Of a stretch of DNA of 64,000 bases, positions 1-10,020 are shown piece by piece. This stretch comes from Enterococcus larvae. Lineage in GTDB: Bacteria > Bacillota > Bacilli > Lactobacillales > Enterococcaceae. The position numbers and the translations under genes are program-made. How positions within the stretch are numbered: position 1 is the stretch's first letter; every line of letters starts with the position of its first letter. The notes beneath the pieces were generated by a model. It saw only the letters and a program-made list of their open reading frames with translations. It was not told the DNA's origin and ran no database searches. The stretch covers positions 1 through 64,000 of the forward strand of contig NZ_JAEDXU010000008.1 in the NCBI RefSeq assembly GCF_017830045.1, given 5' to 3'.

Positions 1-50
1 TTGTCTTACTTTGTTCAGTTTTCAAAGGTCTACTTGTTTGCCTTGCAGCA
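1..50 (-). other. rRNA operon leader with boxA-like site
   Basis: On the minus strand this edge reads as the leader that normally precedes 16S rRNA in low-GC Gram-positives. The stretch complementary to 17-30 contains a boxA-like CTTTGAAAACT, which in Bacillus and relatives serves rRNA antitermination, followed by TGAACAAAG. It lies directly downstream of three tandem strong promoters. The 16S gene itself would start beyond the left edge and is not in the window. Confidence 0.7.
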
Positions 51-58
51 ACTTTTAT

Positions 59-87
59 ATCATATCAAAGTTCTGATTTGATGTCAA
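59..87 (-). promoter_or_regulatory. rRNA promoter P3
   Basis: Minus strand: -35 TTGACA (82-87), 17-bp spacer, -10 TATGAT (59-64). It is nearest to the rRNA leader. The segment around its -10 (TATAAAAGTTG) is repeated in P2 exactly 100 bp upstream, which suggests promoter duplication. Confidence 0.85.
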
Positions 88-158
88 CTCTTTTTTTGAA
101 GAAGTTGAAGTTTTTTTCTGCTTGGCTGTTGTCGTTTTTCTTTCGTAACAACTTTTAT

Positions 159-187
159 ATCTTATCAATATTTTTGTTATTTGTCAA
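159..187 (-). promoter_or_regulatory. rRNA promoter P2
   Basis: Minus strand: -35 TTGACA (182-187), 17-bp spacer, -10 TAAGAT (159-164). Both hexamers sit exactly 100 bp from those of P3. Confidence 0.85.
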
Positions 188-243
188 CAACTTTTTTATT
201 GATAAAACTGATTTCTTTGTTACTATTTTTTCAACGCTTTGTT

Positions 244-272
244 ATATTATCATGAAGAATCATCTTCGTCAA
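244..272 (-). promoter_or_regulatory. rRNA promoter P1
   Basis: Minus strand: -35 TTGACG (267-272), 17-bp spacer, -10 TAATAT (244-249). It is the most upstream of three tandem promoters directed at the left edge. The rest of 318-560 holds no gene that I can support. Confidence 0.7.
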
Positions 273-560
273 GATAAAATTTCAAGCTTTTTTTCTGTGC
301 TGTTAGACAGCAATTAGAACATTTATTAATATATCAATTCTTACTCTAAAATGCAACTATTAATTGGTTCTTTTTTCGCCTTTTTTTCGATAGCGAACAA
401 ATCACTGATTCATGTGCTTAGCATTCGCTTTTTCCGATACAATCTATTTGCTTCTTCTACTATTATTCGCCATGCAAAATTTGTTGATAGTAAGAAGAAA
501 TTGCTGCAAACTGAAATTTATCAGTAAAGAATAGCACAGTACTATATTCTTGCTGCTTAT

Positions 561-603
561 AAAAAACTCCGAATCAGCTTTAATGCCGATCCGAAGTTTT
601 ATT
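561..603 (-). terminator. Terminator of the two-component operon
   Basis: The inverted repeat AAACTTCGGAT / AATTCGGAGTTT-like, with a short loop, is followed on the minus strand by a T-run. It lies directly after the histidine kinase stop codon and probably ends the regulator-kinase transcript. Confidence 0.75.
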
Positions 604-2112
604 TTATACTTCTGCATTCTTTATTATTGGGATATATATCCTGAATATCGTACCTTGACCAATAACACTTTCTGCATCGATTCTTCCTTTATAGCTTTCG
701 ATAAGCTTTTTAGCGATAGACAGACCTAATCCATTACCGCCTTTGGTTCTGGCTCTGGCTTTATCAACACGATAGAATCGATCAAATATTTTATTGATCT
801 CTTCTTCCGAGATACCTTCTCCAAAATCTTGAATCGCAATTTCAAATTCTCCAAATGTTCTTGAAATAGATACATGAACTTCTTTTCTAGTGGTTGAGTA
901 CTTGACTGCATTATCCAAAATGATGATCAACAGTTGTTCAAAGTGATTACGGTAAATTCCAAGTACAACCTCTTCACTCAAATCATCATCCAAAGTCATT
1001 CGAAAATCAGGGTACAACAGCTTGAAGTTATTGAACACTTGATAAACGACTTCCTTTGCATTGGAGGTTCGATCAGAGTATTGAACATCTACCTGCTCTG
1101 CCCGGGAAAGGTCCAACATCTCCTGAACCAAACTCTTCATTCGAACAATTTCCTGAAGACTGGCTTTCAATGACTCATCCAAAATCTCCGGATCTTCCTT
1201 CCCCCAGCGATTCAATAGGTTCAGATGACCTTCAATAATTGCAACTGGTGTCCTCAGTTCATGAGAAACATCCTCTACAAACTGCTCCTGCTGTTCAATA
1301 TATCTTCTCATCCTATCCAGCATTTCATTAAAAATCCCAGCTAAGTCTGCCAGTTCATCCTTCGAACCAATGGCAGGTACATGAGCATCAGATTGTGGGT
1401 TCTTCCTAACTATCTCCATTGTATCCCGCAATAATTTTAGCGGCTTCAGGAAGTATGAAGACAGAAGAAAACCAAGAATACTACTTAATATAAGAGAAAT
1501 AACTTCTAAAACGAGCAATGTGAGCAGCAAGCGATTCCTAATTTCATAGAAAGAAGACAGCTCATAGAACGCTTGAACATACCCTACTTGTTCTCTCGCA
1601 CTTTTTGAATGAACTGGTTGAACAATCAGAAAACCAGTTTCTTCTTCTATAGTTTGAATTTCTGCTTCCTGTTTCCCATCCGTAAGAAGTTTAAAATGCT
1701 TTTTCTGTGTTTCAAAGAGCAAGTCGCCTTTGGTGTTATAAACGGAAAGATACAGTGCTGGTGCTCCAAGCTCGGCAATGACGCTGTCCATCTCAAGAAG
1801 GCTCCCTACTGCACTCCTTTGATTATAACCGTCTGTGCTTTCAGGTGAAGGATTTTTCAAAGAAGTAAACACTTCCGTGACAGTCAGCTCTGATTCGGCA
1901 TTTGACAGACGGTTAGTTACCTCAGCGACAATTCGTTCAACGTTCTCGCGTTCCTTTTCTACAAATAAATTGACTGACGTCTTATATGTGATTACAGCAA
2001 ATATTGTAAAAACAACGAATATAAAGAAAGAACTTGCAAGGGCCCACTTAACAGTAAGTGAGGGCCCTCTCAGTTCTCGTTTCACTATTTCTTTAAACTT
2101 GTTCTTTCTCAC
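604..2112 (-). CDS. etaS: Sensor histidine kinase, EtaS/LisK type
   Basis: Membrane sensor kinase of a two-component system, 502 aa. A first membrane helix spans about residues 23-43, an extracellular sensor region about 44-195, and a second helix about 196-222. A HAMP segment follows, then the dimerisation/phosphoacceptor motif SHELRTP with His284, then HATPase motifs (N-box LDNAVKYS, G-boxes DFGEGIS and GNGLGLS). The start is GTG and overlaps the regulator's stop as GTGA, so translation is coupled. Position beside gnd matches the EtaRS (LisRK homologue) pair I recall in E. faecalis, linked there to acid, heat and virulence responses. The family call is firm; the specific name is inferred from context. 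Confidence 0.85.
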   Translation of the reverse strand: MRKNKFKEIVKRELRGPSLTVKWALASSFFIFVVFTIFAVITYKTSVNLFVEKERENVERIVAEVTNRLSNAESELTVTEVFTSLKNPSPESTDGYNQRSAVGSLLEMDSVIAELGAPALYLSVYNTKGDLLFETQKKHFKLLTDGKQEAEIQTIEEETGFLIVQPVHSKSAREQVGYVQAFYELSSFYEIRNRLLLTLLVLEVISLILSSILGFLLSSYFLKPLKLLRDTMEIVRKNPQSDAHVPAIGSKDELADLAGIFNEMLDRMRRYIEQQEQFVEDVSHELRTPVAIIEGHLNLLNRWGKEDPEILDESLKASLQEIVRMKSLVQEMLDLSRAEQVDVQYSDRTSNAKEVVYQVFNNFKLLYPDFRMTLDDDLSEEVVLGIYRNHFEQLLIIILDNAVKYSTTRKEVHVSISRTFGEFEIAIQDFGEGISEEEINKIFDRFYRVDKARARTKGGNGLGLSIAKKLIESYKGRIDAESVIGQGTIFRIYIPIIKNAEV

Positions 2113-2795
2113 GAGCGCATCACGTATCCAGTCCCGCGAACAGTTTGAATGTAGCTTTCTTCCCCAGGAACATCGATTTTATTACGTAGATAACGGATAT
2201 AAACATCGACAACGTTGGTTTCCACCTCTGTTTCATATCCCCAGACCTTATTTAAAAGAACATCTCTTGCTAAAACAACATTGACATTCTCCATAAGGGT
2301 AAGCAGCAGCTCATATTCACGTTTCGTCAGCTCAATCATCTCAGAATTACGACGAACAACACGATTTTCTTTTTCGATCGTCAGGTCACGATAAGTGATT
2401 GTTGTTTGTTTCGCAATATTTTTATCGCCTTCAATATCGATTCGGCGAAGAAGTGCACGTAGTCGTGCCAATAATTCTTCAATAGCAAACGGCTTCACGA
2501 TGTAGTCATCTGCTCCATGATCCAAACCTGATACACGGTCAATTACTGAATCACGCGCAGTCATCATGATGATTGGTGTATTCTTCACCTGTCTTACACG
2601 TCGACATACTTCCAGTCCATTCAACTCCGGCAACATCAGATCCAGCAGAATCGCATCCCAATCATTATTCAAGGCAGCTTCTAAACCTGTCCGTCCATTA
2701 TAGTGAACTTCGGTTCTGTAACCTTCATGTTTTAATTCCAGCTCAACGAAGCGTGCTAAGTTTTTCTCATCTTCAATAATTAGAATATTACTCAT
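2109..2795 (-). CDS. etaR: Response regulator, OmpR family (EtaR/LisR type)
   Basis: 228-aa cytoplasmic DNA-binding regulator, partner of the kinase downstream. The receiver domain covers about 1-120, with acidic pocket EDE at 8-10, phosphoacceptor Asp52 (ILLDLMLP) and the conserved Lys in DYIVKPF. A winged-helix OmpR-type output domain is C-terminal. A longer reading frame begins at 2843, but that ATG lies inside a perfect TATAAT -10 element (2842-2847). The ATG at 2795, preceded by AGAAAGGA, is therefore the start. Four-base overlap with the kinase indicates one operon. Confidence 0.9.
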   Translation of the reverse strand: MSNILIIEDEKNLARFVELELKHEGYRTEVHYNGRTGLEAALNNDWDAILLDLMLPELNGLEVCRRVRQVKNTPIIMMTARDSVIDRVSGLDHGADDYIVKPFAIEELLARLRALLRRIDIEGDKNIAKQTTITYRDLTIEKENRVVRRNSEMIELTKREYELLLTLMENVNVVLARDVLLNKVWGYETEVETNVVDVYIRYLRNKIDVPGEESYIQTVRGTGYVMRS

Positions 2796-3164
2796 TGATT
2801 TGCTATCCTTTCTCTCGTAACAGCCTTTTTTCAGCTTTTTCATTATACCTACTTTTATAATAAAAAGCCAGTAAATCTATTTTAGGGCAACAGACTTCAA
2901 ATTATCCCTTTCAATCAAAAAGTACCGGCCCTTCATCAGTAGAATAATTATATGAATCCTTCTTCTCAGCAGATATAGTCCGTATAAGGCAGGCTAGCTA
3001 CAGCTTAAGGCACCTGCCTAAACAATGAGGACTCCAATATCATACTGTCTATTAGCGAAATTCATAGGTTGAATAAGTTAAAAATCAAATCTGTTTTCGA
3101 TTCCAAAAAATCGACAAAAGCAACGAACTGTCCAAATAATCAAACGCTCCGACTTATAGCATGT
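2796..3164. other. Intergenic region upstream of etaR
   Basis: No gene is supported here. It holds a perfect -10 TATAAT (2842-2847, minus strand) for the two-component operon, with only a weak -35. A GGCAGG/CCTGCC hairpin (2988-3018) is not followed by a U-run, so it is not an obvious terminator for gnd. Confidence 0.5.
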
Positions 3165-4586
3165 TTACTCTTCAGTATACCAGCTGTAGTGGTAGATTCC
3201 ATCTTTGTCTGTACGCTCATAGGTATGGGCACCAAAGTAATCACGCTGCGCTTGGATCAGGTTTGCCGGCAAGCGTTCAGAACGATAAGAATCATAATAA
3301 GCGATTGCTGATGCAAAAGTTGGCACTGGTACACCAGCTTGAACGGCCATTGCAACAACGTCACGGACAGATTGCTGATATTTTTTCGTGATATCTACAA
3401 AATAGTCATCTAATAATAGATTTTCGATATCTGCATTTTTTTCATAAGCATCTGTGATCTTTTGCAGGAACTGTGCTCTGATGATACATCCCGCTCTCCA
3501 AATTTTTGCAATATCGCCAAATGGCAGATCCCAATCATATTCTTTAGAAGCCACACGCAGTTGAGCAAAGCCTTGTGCGTAACTCATGATCTTGCTGAAG
3601 TATAACGCTTCACGGATCTTCTCAACCAACTCTTTTTTGTCCCCGTCATATTGATAAGGTGCTGGCTTCGCCAAAACACCAGATGCTTTGACACGTTCTT
3701 CTTTATACGCAGAAATGAATCGAGCAAAAACAGATTCAGTGATCAGTGGCAATGGTACACCAAGATCTAACGAGCTTTGACTAGTCCACTTTCCGGTACC
3801 TTTGTTTCCAGCAGCATCCAAAATCACATCGACGATTGGCTTCCCGGTGCCTTCATCATCTTTGCGTGTCAGGATATCAGCTGTGATTTCTACTAAGTAG
3901 CTATCCAACTCACCTTGATTCCACTCTTTGAATATCTCAGCCATTTCATCTACTGATAGGCCAAGAATGTTCTGCATCAAGTCGTATGATTCAGCGATCA
4001 GCTGCATATCTCCGTATTCAATACCATTATGCACCATTTTTACATAGTGACCGGCGCCATTAGGGCCAATGTACGTTACGCATGGTTCGCCATCTTCTGC
4101 CTTTGCAGAGATTTTCTCAAGAACAGGAGCAACTAGCTCATATGCTTCTTTTTGTCCTCCCGGCATGATTGAAGGTCCCTTCAATGCGCCTTCTTCACCA
4201 CCCGATACACCTGTACCGATAAAGTTAATACCAGAGTTAGCTAATTCTTCGTTTCTGCGCATTGTATCTTTGAAGAATGTATTTCCTCCATCAATAAGGA
4301 TATCTCCTTTATCTAAGTGAGGCAGCAATTCTTGAATTGTTGCATCTGTTGCAAAACCTGCTTTGACCATCAACATGATACGACGAGGTTTTTCGATTGA
4401 ATCTACGAACTCCTCGATTGTATAAGTTGCTTTGAAATTCTTATCTGGATGTTCTTCAACTACCTCAGTTGTTTTTGAACCCGTACGGTTAAACAATGCA
4501 ACAGAGTATCCTCTACTTTCAATGTTCAAAGCCAGATTTTTTCCCATAACAGCCATTCCTACTACACCAAATTGTTGTTTTGTCAT
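3165..4586 (-). CDS. gnd: 6-phosphogluconate dehydrogenase, decarboxylating
   Basis: Oxidative pentose phosphate enzyme converting 6-phosphogluconate and NADP+ to ribulose 5-phosphate, CO2 and NADPH. 473 aa, the usual length for the long bacterial form. The N-terminal Rossmann motif is [14 protein letters not shown]. The substrate/catalytic segment is [11 protein letters not shown], followed by the conserved [12 protein letters not shown] around residue 185. The C-terminal domain reaches the usual HYSWYTEE end. ATG at 4586 is chosen because GGGAGG lies 7 nt upstream; the ATG at 4589 and TTG at 4601 are too close to it. A single-gene unit with its own promoter is likely. Confidence 0.97.
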   Translation of the reverse strand: MTKQQFGVVGMAVMGKNLALNIESRGYSVALFNRTGSKTTEVVEEHPDKNFKATYTIEEFVDSIEKPRRIMLMVKAGFATDATIQELLPHLDKGDILIDGGNTFFKDTMRRNEELANSGINFIGTGVSGGEEGALKGPSIMPGGQKEAYELVAPVLEKISAKAEDGEPCVTYIGPNGAGHYVKMVHNGIEYGDMQLIAESYDLMQNILGLSVDEMAEIFKEWNQGELDSYLVEITADILTRKDDEGTGKPIVDVILDAAGNKGTGKWTSQSSLDLGVPLPLITESVFARFISAYKEERVKASGVLAKPAPYQYDGDKKELVEKIREALYFSKIMSYAQGFAQLRVASKEYDWDLPFGDIAKIWRAGCIIRAQFLQKITDAYEKNADIENLLLDDYFVDITKKYQQSVRDVVAMAVQAGVPVPTFASAIAYYDSYRSERLPANLIQAQRDYFGAHTYERTDKDGIYHYSWYTEE

Positions 4587-4639
4587 CATACATCCTCCCA
4601 ATTACTAAAAAACCTAAATAATTCTTTATAATCTATTTC

Positions 4640-4668
4640 ATTATAGCTTAGTTTGGCAGTATTGAAAA
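4640..4668 (-). promoter_or_regulatory. Probable gnd promoter
   Basis: Minus strand -10 TATAAT (4640-4645) with a weak -35 TTTTCA (4663-4668) at 17 bp spacing, about 50 bp upstream of the gnd start. The surrounding 4602-4890 gap contains only an unconvincing lysine/arginine-rich reading frame. Confidence 0.5.
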
Positions 4669-4890
4669 CAAAATCGTTCGAATTATCACAGCTTTCTTCA
4701 TACGAAACTAGGCTCTTAAACCCTTGGCAGCGCTTGATTTCAAGGCGAGATTCTGCCATCTTATTTCTACTCTTGAACATCTTTCGTTTCAATTTTTCAG
4801 TTTTGTTTCGCTTCTTCCGGCTCTTAGTCACCATTAGATTCCATATCTTCTCAATGTCGGGTACTGGTTCAGAGCTATCTGAACACACTA

Positions 4891-4930
4891 AAAAATCCCC
4901 GAGGCTCCATGGTTAGCCTGGGGGATTTTA
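4891..4930 (-). terminator. Terminator after rpmF
   Basis: Long stem AAAATCCCCGAGGCT / AGCCTGGGGGATTTT with an 8-nt loop, just past the rpmF stop. A-rich and T-rich flanks make it a good rho-independent terminator on the minus strand. Confidence 0.85.
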
Positions 4931-4951
4931 ACATTTTTCAAAAAAATGTTT

Positions 4952-5131
4952 TTACGCTTCTTTAGACATTACATCTTTTCCATCGTAGTGACCACATGCT
5001 GGACATACGTGATGGCTTTTTCTCATTTCACCACAGTTTGAACATGCGTTCAAACCTTTGATTGTCAACTTGTAATGTGTACGGCGTTTTGCCTTTTTAG
5101 CTTTAGAAGTTTTTCTAGCTGGTACTGCCAT
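4952..5131 (-). CDS. rpmF: 50S ribosomal protein L32
   Basis: 59-aa ribosomal protein of the large subunit. It begins [13 protein letters not shown], the typical L32 N-terminus, and carries a zinc ribbon of two CxxC pairs (CSNCGE and CPACGHY), so this is the zinc-binding form. ATG at 5131 is set by AAGGAGGTGG upstream; in-frame upstream codons lack a ribosome site. It follows the DUF177 gene with a short gap, the widely conserved yceD-rpmF pairing. Confidence 0.97.
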   Translation of the reverse strand: MAVPARKTSKAKKAKRRTHYKLTIKGLNACSNCGEMRKSHHVCPACGHYDGKDVMSKEA

Positions 5132-5201
5132 TGTTGTTCCACCTCCTTGTAAAAATCTGTGTATGTTCATACACAATATATTCCAATCTTAGCCAAACAA
5201 A

Positions 5202-5756
5202 TTACTCTGTATCATCTTTCAATAATTCAGATAATTTGGCAAGACGAGGATCCATAGTTTGTTCTGCTTCTTTTTCCCGTTTTTCATAGTAATCATCCTC
5301 TGAAATCACTTCCCAGTCTGTCCCTTTCGGTAACTCGCTGTTTTGCTGCTCTTCTTCAGATAATACCTGCAACGGAATCGCCAGTAAGATATTGTCTTCC
5401 ACTGACTCAGTCAGATCGATCGTCGGTTTATCAAGAACAATGATTTCTTCATCTGAAATCAATTCATCCTTGCCGCGAAACTGCTCTTCTGTCATAAACG
5501 TTTCATCAACACTAAGTGCCATTGGAACAGCAACCGGTGTTAATGATCGAGAAGAAGGTACTGTCACTACAACAGAAAGCTTATAATGTAGTAAGTAACC
5601 ATTTTTTTCAACTGTGATTATGCCATTTACTTTCGCAGGGGAAACATCAAGTATTTGATTATCCCTAGCCATCAGTGTTTGTTTTACATCGAGCTCTTCT
5701 GAAAATTCAAGAGGAATTTCCCGATGTTTATTCAGTTCTAATAATGACCATTTCAT
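5202..5756 (-). CDS. DUF177 (YceD-like) protein
   Basis: 184-aa acidic cytoplasmic protein of the DUF177/YceD family, encoded upstream of rpmF as in most bacteria. The family has been linked in plants and bacteria to 23S rRNA accumulation. It starts MKWSLLELNKHREIPLEFSE and has a strongly acidic C-terminal tail. The family's cysteine pairs are not visible here, as is common in Firmicutes. ATG at 5756 is preceded by GAGGTGAGAG; the extended frame to 5843 has no ribosome site. Family assignment is good; molecular role here is inferred. Confidence 0.85.
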   Translation of the reverse strand: MKWSLLELNKHREIPLEFSEELDVKQTLMARDNQILDVSPAKVNGIITVEKNGYLLHYKLSVVVTVPSSRSLTPVAVPMALSVDETFMTEEQFRGKDELISDEEIIVLDKPTIDLTESVEDNILLAIPLQVLSEEEQQNSELPKGTDWEVISEDDYYEKREKEAEQTMDPRLAKLSELLKDDTE

Positions 5757-6161
5757 CTCTCTCACCTCTACACAACAAAAGCTATTATACAGGGCTATTC
5801 GCCCTTTGTCAATGAAATTTTCTCTGCATTTTCTTTCATACATATTTATAAAAAAATTGTTCTCTCATCCTTTTTTAATGTTAAACTATATAGACCCTGT
5901 TTCGTTTTTTAATATACAGAAAACAGTCTTTGACTATAATGAGACACTGTAATTATCGTGGCTTGCAACAGGAGTCTTAGACACTCATAACGAAAACTGA
6001 ATATTCAAGACTACTTCCTGTTCTTTGACAGGATTCATACAGAGGGATATTGCTCAATAAGCGATAAAGAAATAATTGCTATTTATTTATGCCATTGGTG
6101 CTAAAGAAATTATCACAGGAAAAACTATTTCACAAAAGTCATAGCAGCAAAAGGAGGAGAA
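5757..6161. other. Divergent intergenic region
   Basis: 405 bp between the divergent DUF177-rpmF and ABC ATPase genes. It must hold promoters both ways, but none has both hexamers near consensus. A small CCTGT/ACAGG hairpin lies near 6017-6034. I see no coding sequence. Confidence 0.4.
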
Positions 6162-6947
6162 ATGCGGATGTCAATCATCAATTGTAAAGACGTTTCACTG
6201 ATCAAAGATGGGAAAGTTTTGCTTGATCAAATCAACTGGACTGTTGAAAAACAGGAACATTGGGCCATTTTAGGTCTTAACGGTGCCGGAAAAACATTAT
6301 TACTCCAGATCATCACAGGCTATCTCTGGCCCTCCAAAGGAGAAGTGACTGTCTTAAACCAACGATTTGGAACAAGCTCTATCCCTGAGCTGCAGCGACG
6401 AATCGGTTGGGTAAGTACTGCATTGCAGCAACGGATTCGCGGAAATGAAACAAGCGAGCGAGTGATCCTATCGGGAAAATTTGCAAGTATTGGAATCTAT
6501 GAGCATTATTCCACGAAAGACATGGAAAAAGCCAAGCAGCTTCTAATGGATTCCGGTGGTTCTTCTCTTTTAGGGAAAAGCTATCAGATTCTTTCTCAGG
6601 GAGAACGTCAGTTAGTTTTGATCTGCCGTGCGTTGATGGCCGATCCAGAGCTCCTTATCCTTGATGAACCCTGTAATGGCCTTGATCTGTTTGCCCGAGA
6701 AAAGCTGCTTGAACAAATTGGAGGGATTGCTGAGTCACAAAACAGCCCTACCCTTCTCTATGTCAGTCATCACACAGAGGAAATTCTTTCCTGTTTTCAA
6801 CATTTGCTATTGTTGAAGGAAGGCAAGATTGTGAGACAGGGACTTAGAAATGAACTATTCAATGAAGAAGTCTTGACATCTTTTTATAATGAGCCGATCC
6901 AGTTACTGCCTTTAGGCAAAGATCGACTGGCAGCTTATCCAGTGTGA
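6162..6947 (+). CDS. ABC transporter ATP-binding protein, YlmA-like
   Basis: 261-aa cytoplasmic ATPase subunit. Walker A GLNGAGKT is at about residues 38-45, the ABC signature LSQGE at about 143-147, Walker B LLILDEP around 165-170, and the H-loop as YVSHH. It resembles the stand-alone YlmA/ModF-like group. No permease or binding protein gene is adjacent, so the transported substrate, if any, is unknown. A very strong AAAGGAGGAG site precedes two possible starts, ATG 6162 and ATG 6168. It is one of the few plus-strand genes and ends at a shared bidirectional terminator. Confidence 0.88.
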   Translation: MRMSIINCKDVSLIKDGKVLLDQINWTVEKQEHWAILGLNGAGKTLLLQIITGYLWPSKGEVTVLNQRFGTSSIPELQRRIGWVSTALQQRIRGNETSERVILSGKFASIGIYEHYSTKDMEKAKQLLMDSGGSSLLGKSYQILSQGERQLVLICRALMADPELLILDEPCNGLDLFAREKLLEQIGGIAESQNSPTLLYVSHHTEEILSCFQHLLLLKEGKIVRQGLRNELFNEEVLTSFYNEPIQLLPLGKDRLAAYPV

Positions 6948-7001
6948 CAGCTGTTTAGCTATCATATTGCTGCAAATTTAATAGATCTAGAAGCTTACAA
7001 C

Positions 7002-7047
7002 AAAAAACTCTCTGAGGCTTTCAATGATGAAAGCAACAGAGAGTTTT
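7002..7047. terminator. Bidirectional terminator between ABC ATPase and pyk
   Basis: AAAAACTCTCTG / CAGAGAGTTTTT stem with an inner GGCTTTC/GAAAGC stem; A-run on one side, T-run on the other. It serves the convergent ABC ATPase (+) and pyk (-). Confidence 0.88.
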
Positions 7048-7061
7048 TATTCTAACTAAGC

Positions 7062-8819
7062 TTAGATAGCTGTTGTCGCGCCACGGTATACAATACCACG
7101 TCTAGGGTCAACAGTGATCAATTCATCGTTAGATACAAGCTCAGTAGCGTTAGCAGCGCCAACGATTACTGGAATGTCTTTCGCAATAGCAACTACTGCT
7201 GCATGAGAAGTCAATCCGCCTTCTTCTACAACTAGCGCAACTGCTTTATCGATAGCAGGCATGTAGTCTTTATCTGTAGTCTTAACGACCAAGATAGAGC
7301 CTTCAACTGCTTTTTCATTTGCTTCAGCAGCTGTTTTAGCAACTACAGCTTTAGCAATAACTGAATCTTCTCCAATACCTTGACCTTGAACAAGTTTTGA
7401 ACCGATCAATTGGATCTTCATCAAGTTTGTTGTTCCTTTTTCACCAACTGGTACACCAGCAGTGATGATGATTAAATCACCTTCGCTTGCGAAACCGTTC
7501 TTTTGTGAAATTTCTGTTGCAAGAGTGAATACTTCATCTGTATTTGATGGTTTTTCAGCAACAGTTGCATAAACGCCCCATGATAGAGACAAGCTGCGTG
7601 CTTTTTGTTCTGAGAAAGTGATTGCAACGATGTGTGCTCTTGGACGATACTTAGCAATCATACGTGCTGTGTGACCAGATTCTGTCGCAGCAACAATTGT
7701 TTGGATACCCAAGTTACGCGCTGTATGCCCAACAGATTGACCAATTGCTTCTGTCATGTCTGTTTTGCTGTATAGTTTCAATGCAAATGCATCTTGGTCA
7801 ACTAGTGCTTCTTCAGTACGAACGGCAATACGAGCCATAGTTTGTACAGATTCTAATGGGTAATCCCCAGCAGCTGTTTCACCTGAAAGCATTACTGCAT
7901 CAGTTCCATCGTAGATTGCATTGGCAACGTCATTCGCTTCCGCACGAGTCGGGCGAGGATTACGCTGCATTGAATCCAGCATTTGTGTTGCAGTAATAAC
8001 TGGTTTACCTAATGCATTACACTTTTTAATCAATTCTTTTTGGGCTACAGGAACATCTTCTGTTGGGATTTCAACACCAAGGTCTCCACGAGCAACCATC
8101 AAACCATCAGAAACTTTTAGGATTTCGTCAATGTTGTCGATCCCTTCCTGATTTTCGATTTTAGGAATGATTTGGATATGTGTTGCATTTTCTTCTTCCA
8201 AAATTTTAGTGATTTCCATCACGTCAGCTGCACGACGAACGAAGCTGGCAGCGATGAAATCAATTCCTTGGCCAATACCGAAACGGATATCTGCTTCATC
8301 CTTTTCAGTGATACCAGGTAGGTTTACAGAAACACCAGGAACGTTTACACCTTTTTTATTCTTAAGAACGCCTTCGTTTTTAACGATTGTTACGATTTCA
8401 TCTGCGTTGCGATCGATATCAGAAACTTCTAAATCAATCAAACCGTCGTCCAGTAAGATATGTGAACCAACGTTTACGTCATTGATCAGTTGTGGGTAAG
8501 TAACAGAGAATTTCTCAGTAGTTCCCAACACTTCTTCCATGGAAATGCGGATAGTATCACCTGTTTTAAGTGTCATTGCTCCGTTTTCCATATCGTTCGT
8601 ACGAATTTCAGGACCTTTTGTATCTAGTAAAATTGCTACTCTTTTTCCTGAGATTTTCATAGCCTCACGAATGTTTTTGATACGGTTGCCATGCTCTTCG
8701 AAGTCTCCGTGAGAGAAGTTCAAACGACAAACATTCATTCCGGCATTCATTAAGTCAACCAGCATTTCAACAGATTCACTTGCTGGTCCAATCGTACATA
8801 CGATTTTTGTTTTTTTCAT
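7062..8819 (-). CDS. pyk: Pyruvate kinase
   Basis: Final glycolytic step, phosphoenolpyruvate + ADP to pyruvate + ATP. 585 aa: the catalytic (beta/alpha)8 domain with inserted B domain begins [10 protein letters not shown]. It carries the signature [12 protein letters not shown] and the [10 protein letters not shown] loop, then the allosteric C domain. An extra C-terminal PEP-utiliser-like domain ([11 protein letters not shown]) is typical of Bacillales and Lactobacillales and explains the length. AGGAGCG precedes the ATG. It lies 66 bp downstream of pfkA and is almost certainly cotranscribed with it. Confidence 0.98.
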   Translation of the reverse strand: MKKTKIVCTIGPASESVEMLVDLMNAGMNVCRLNFSHGDFEEHGNRIKNIREAMKISGKRVAILLDTKGPEIRTNDMENGAMTLKTGDTIRISMEEVLGTTEKFSVTYPQLINDVNVGSHILLDDGLIDLEVSDIDRNADEIVTIVKNEGVLKNKKGVNVPGVSVNLPGITEKDEADIRFGIGQGIDFIAASFVRRAADVMEITKILEEENATHIQIIPKIENQEGIDNIDEILKVSDGLMVARGDLGVEIPTEDVPVAQKELIKKCNALGKPVITATQMLDSMQRNPRPTRAEANDVANAIYDGTDAVMLSGETAAGDYPLESVQTMARIAVRTEEALVDQDAFALKLYSKTDMTEAIGQSVGHTARNLGIQTIVAATESGHTARMIAKYRPRAHIVAITFSEQKARSLSLSWGVYATVAEKPSNTDEVFTLATEISQKNGFASEGDLIIITAGVPVGEKGTTNLMKIQLIGSKLVQGQGIGEDSVIAKAVVAKTAAEANEKAVEGSILVVKTTDKDYMPAIDKAVALVVEEGGLTSHAAVVAIAKDIPVIVGAANATELVSNDELITVDPRRGIVYRGATTAI

Positions 8820-8885
8820 TACTAAACGCTCCTATTCGATTTTTTTATACAAAAGCTTTAAAGCCTATATACAGTAATCCAGTGT

Positions 8886-9899
<1,014 letters not shown>

Positions 9900-9933
9900 T
9901 TACCTTTATTGCCTCAAAAATACCACGTCACCC

Positions 9934-10005
9934 ATTTTACCATTAATAGTGCAAAAAGTCTTGAGTTAGCGCTAAAATTTTTGAAAAAAATTGAAAGCGT
10001 CTAGT
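9934..10005 (-). promoter_or_regulatory. pfkA-pyk promoter region with cre-like site
   Basis: Minus strand extended -10 TGGTAAAAT (hexamer at 9934-9939) with a weak -35. About 70 bp upstream of the inferred start is TGAAAGCGTCTAGT (9992-10005), which matches the catabolite-responsive element TGWAARCGYTWNCW at 12 of 14 positions. An upstream cre would suit CcpA activation of glycolysis, as reported for the lactococcal las operon. Inference only. Confidence 0.45.
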
Positions 10006-10020
10006 AGATTTTACTGAAAC

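Noticed and set aside
78-317. 79-codon plus-strand frame near the left edge
   Set aside because: Phe/Leu-rich translation of AT-rich promoter DNA, running through three rRNA promoters on the other strand.
2988-3018. GGCAGG/CCTGCC hairpin as gnd terminator
   Set aside because: No U-run follows on the minus strand and the hairpin lies about 150 bp past the stop codon.
4586-4888. 100-codon minus-strand frame between gnd and rpmF
   Set aside because: It overlaps the gnd start and promoter, is a Lys/Arg-rich low-complexity frame, has no ribosome site, and contains the TATAAT of the gnd promoter.
6162-6947. ABC ATPase as part of a full transporter operon
   Set aside because: No permease or binding-protein gene lies next to it; it is flanked by a divergent operon and a terminator.
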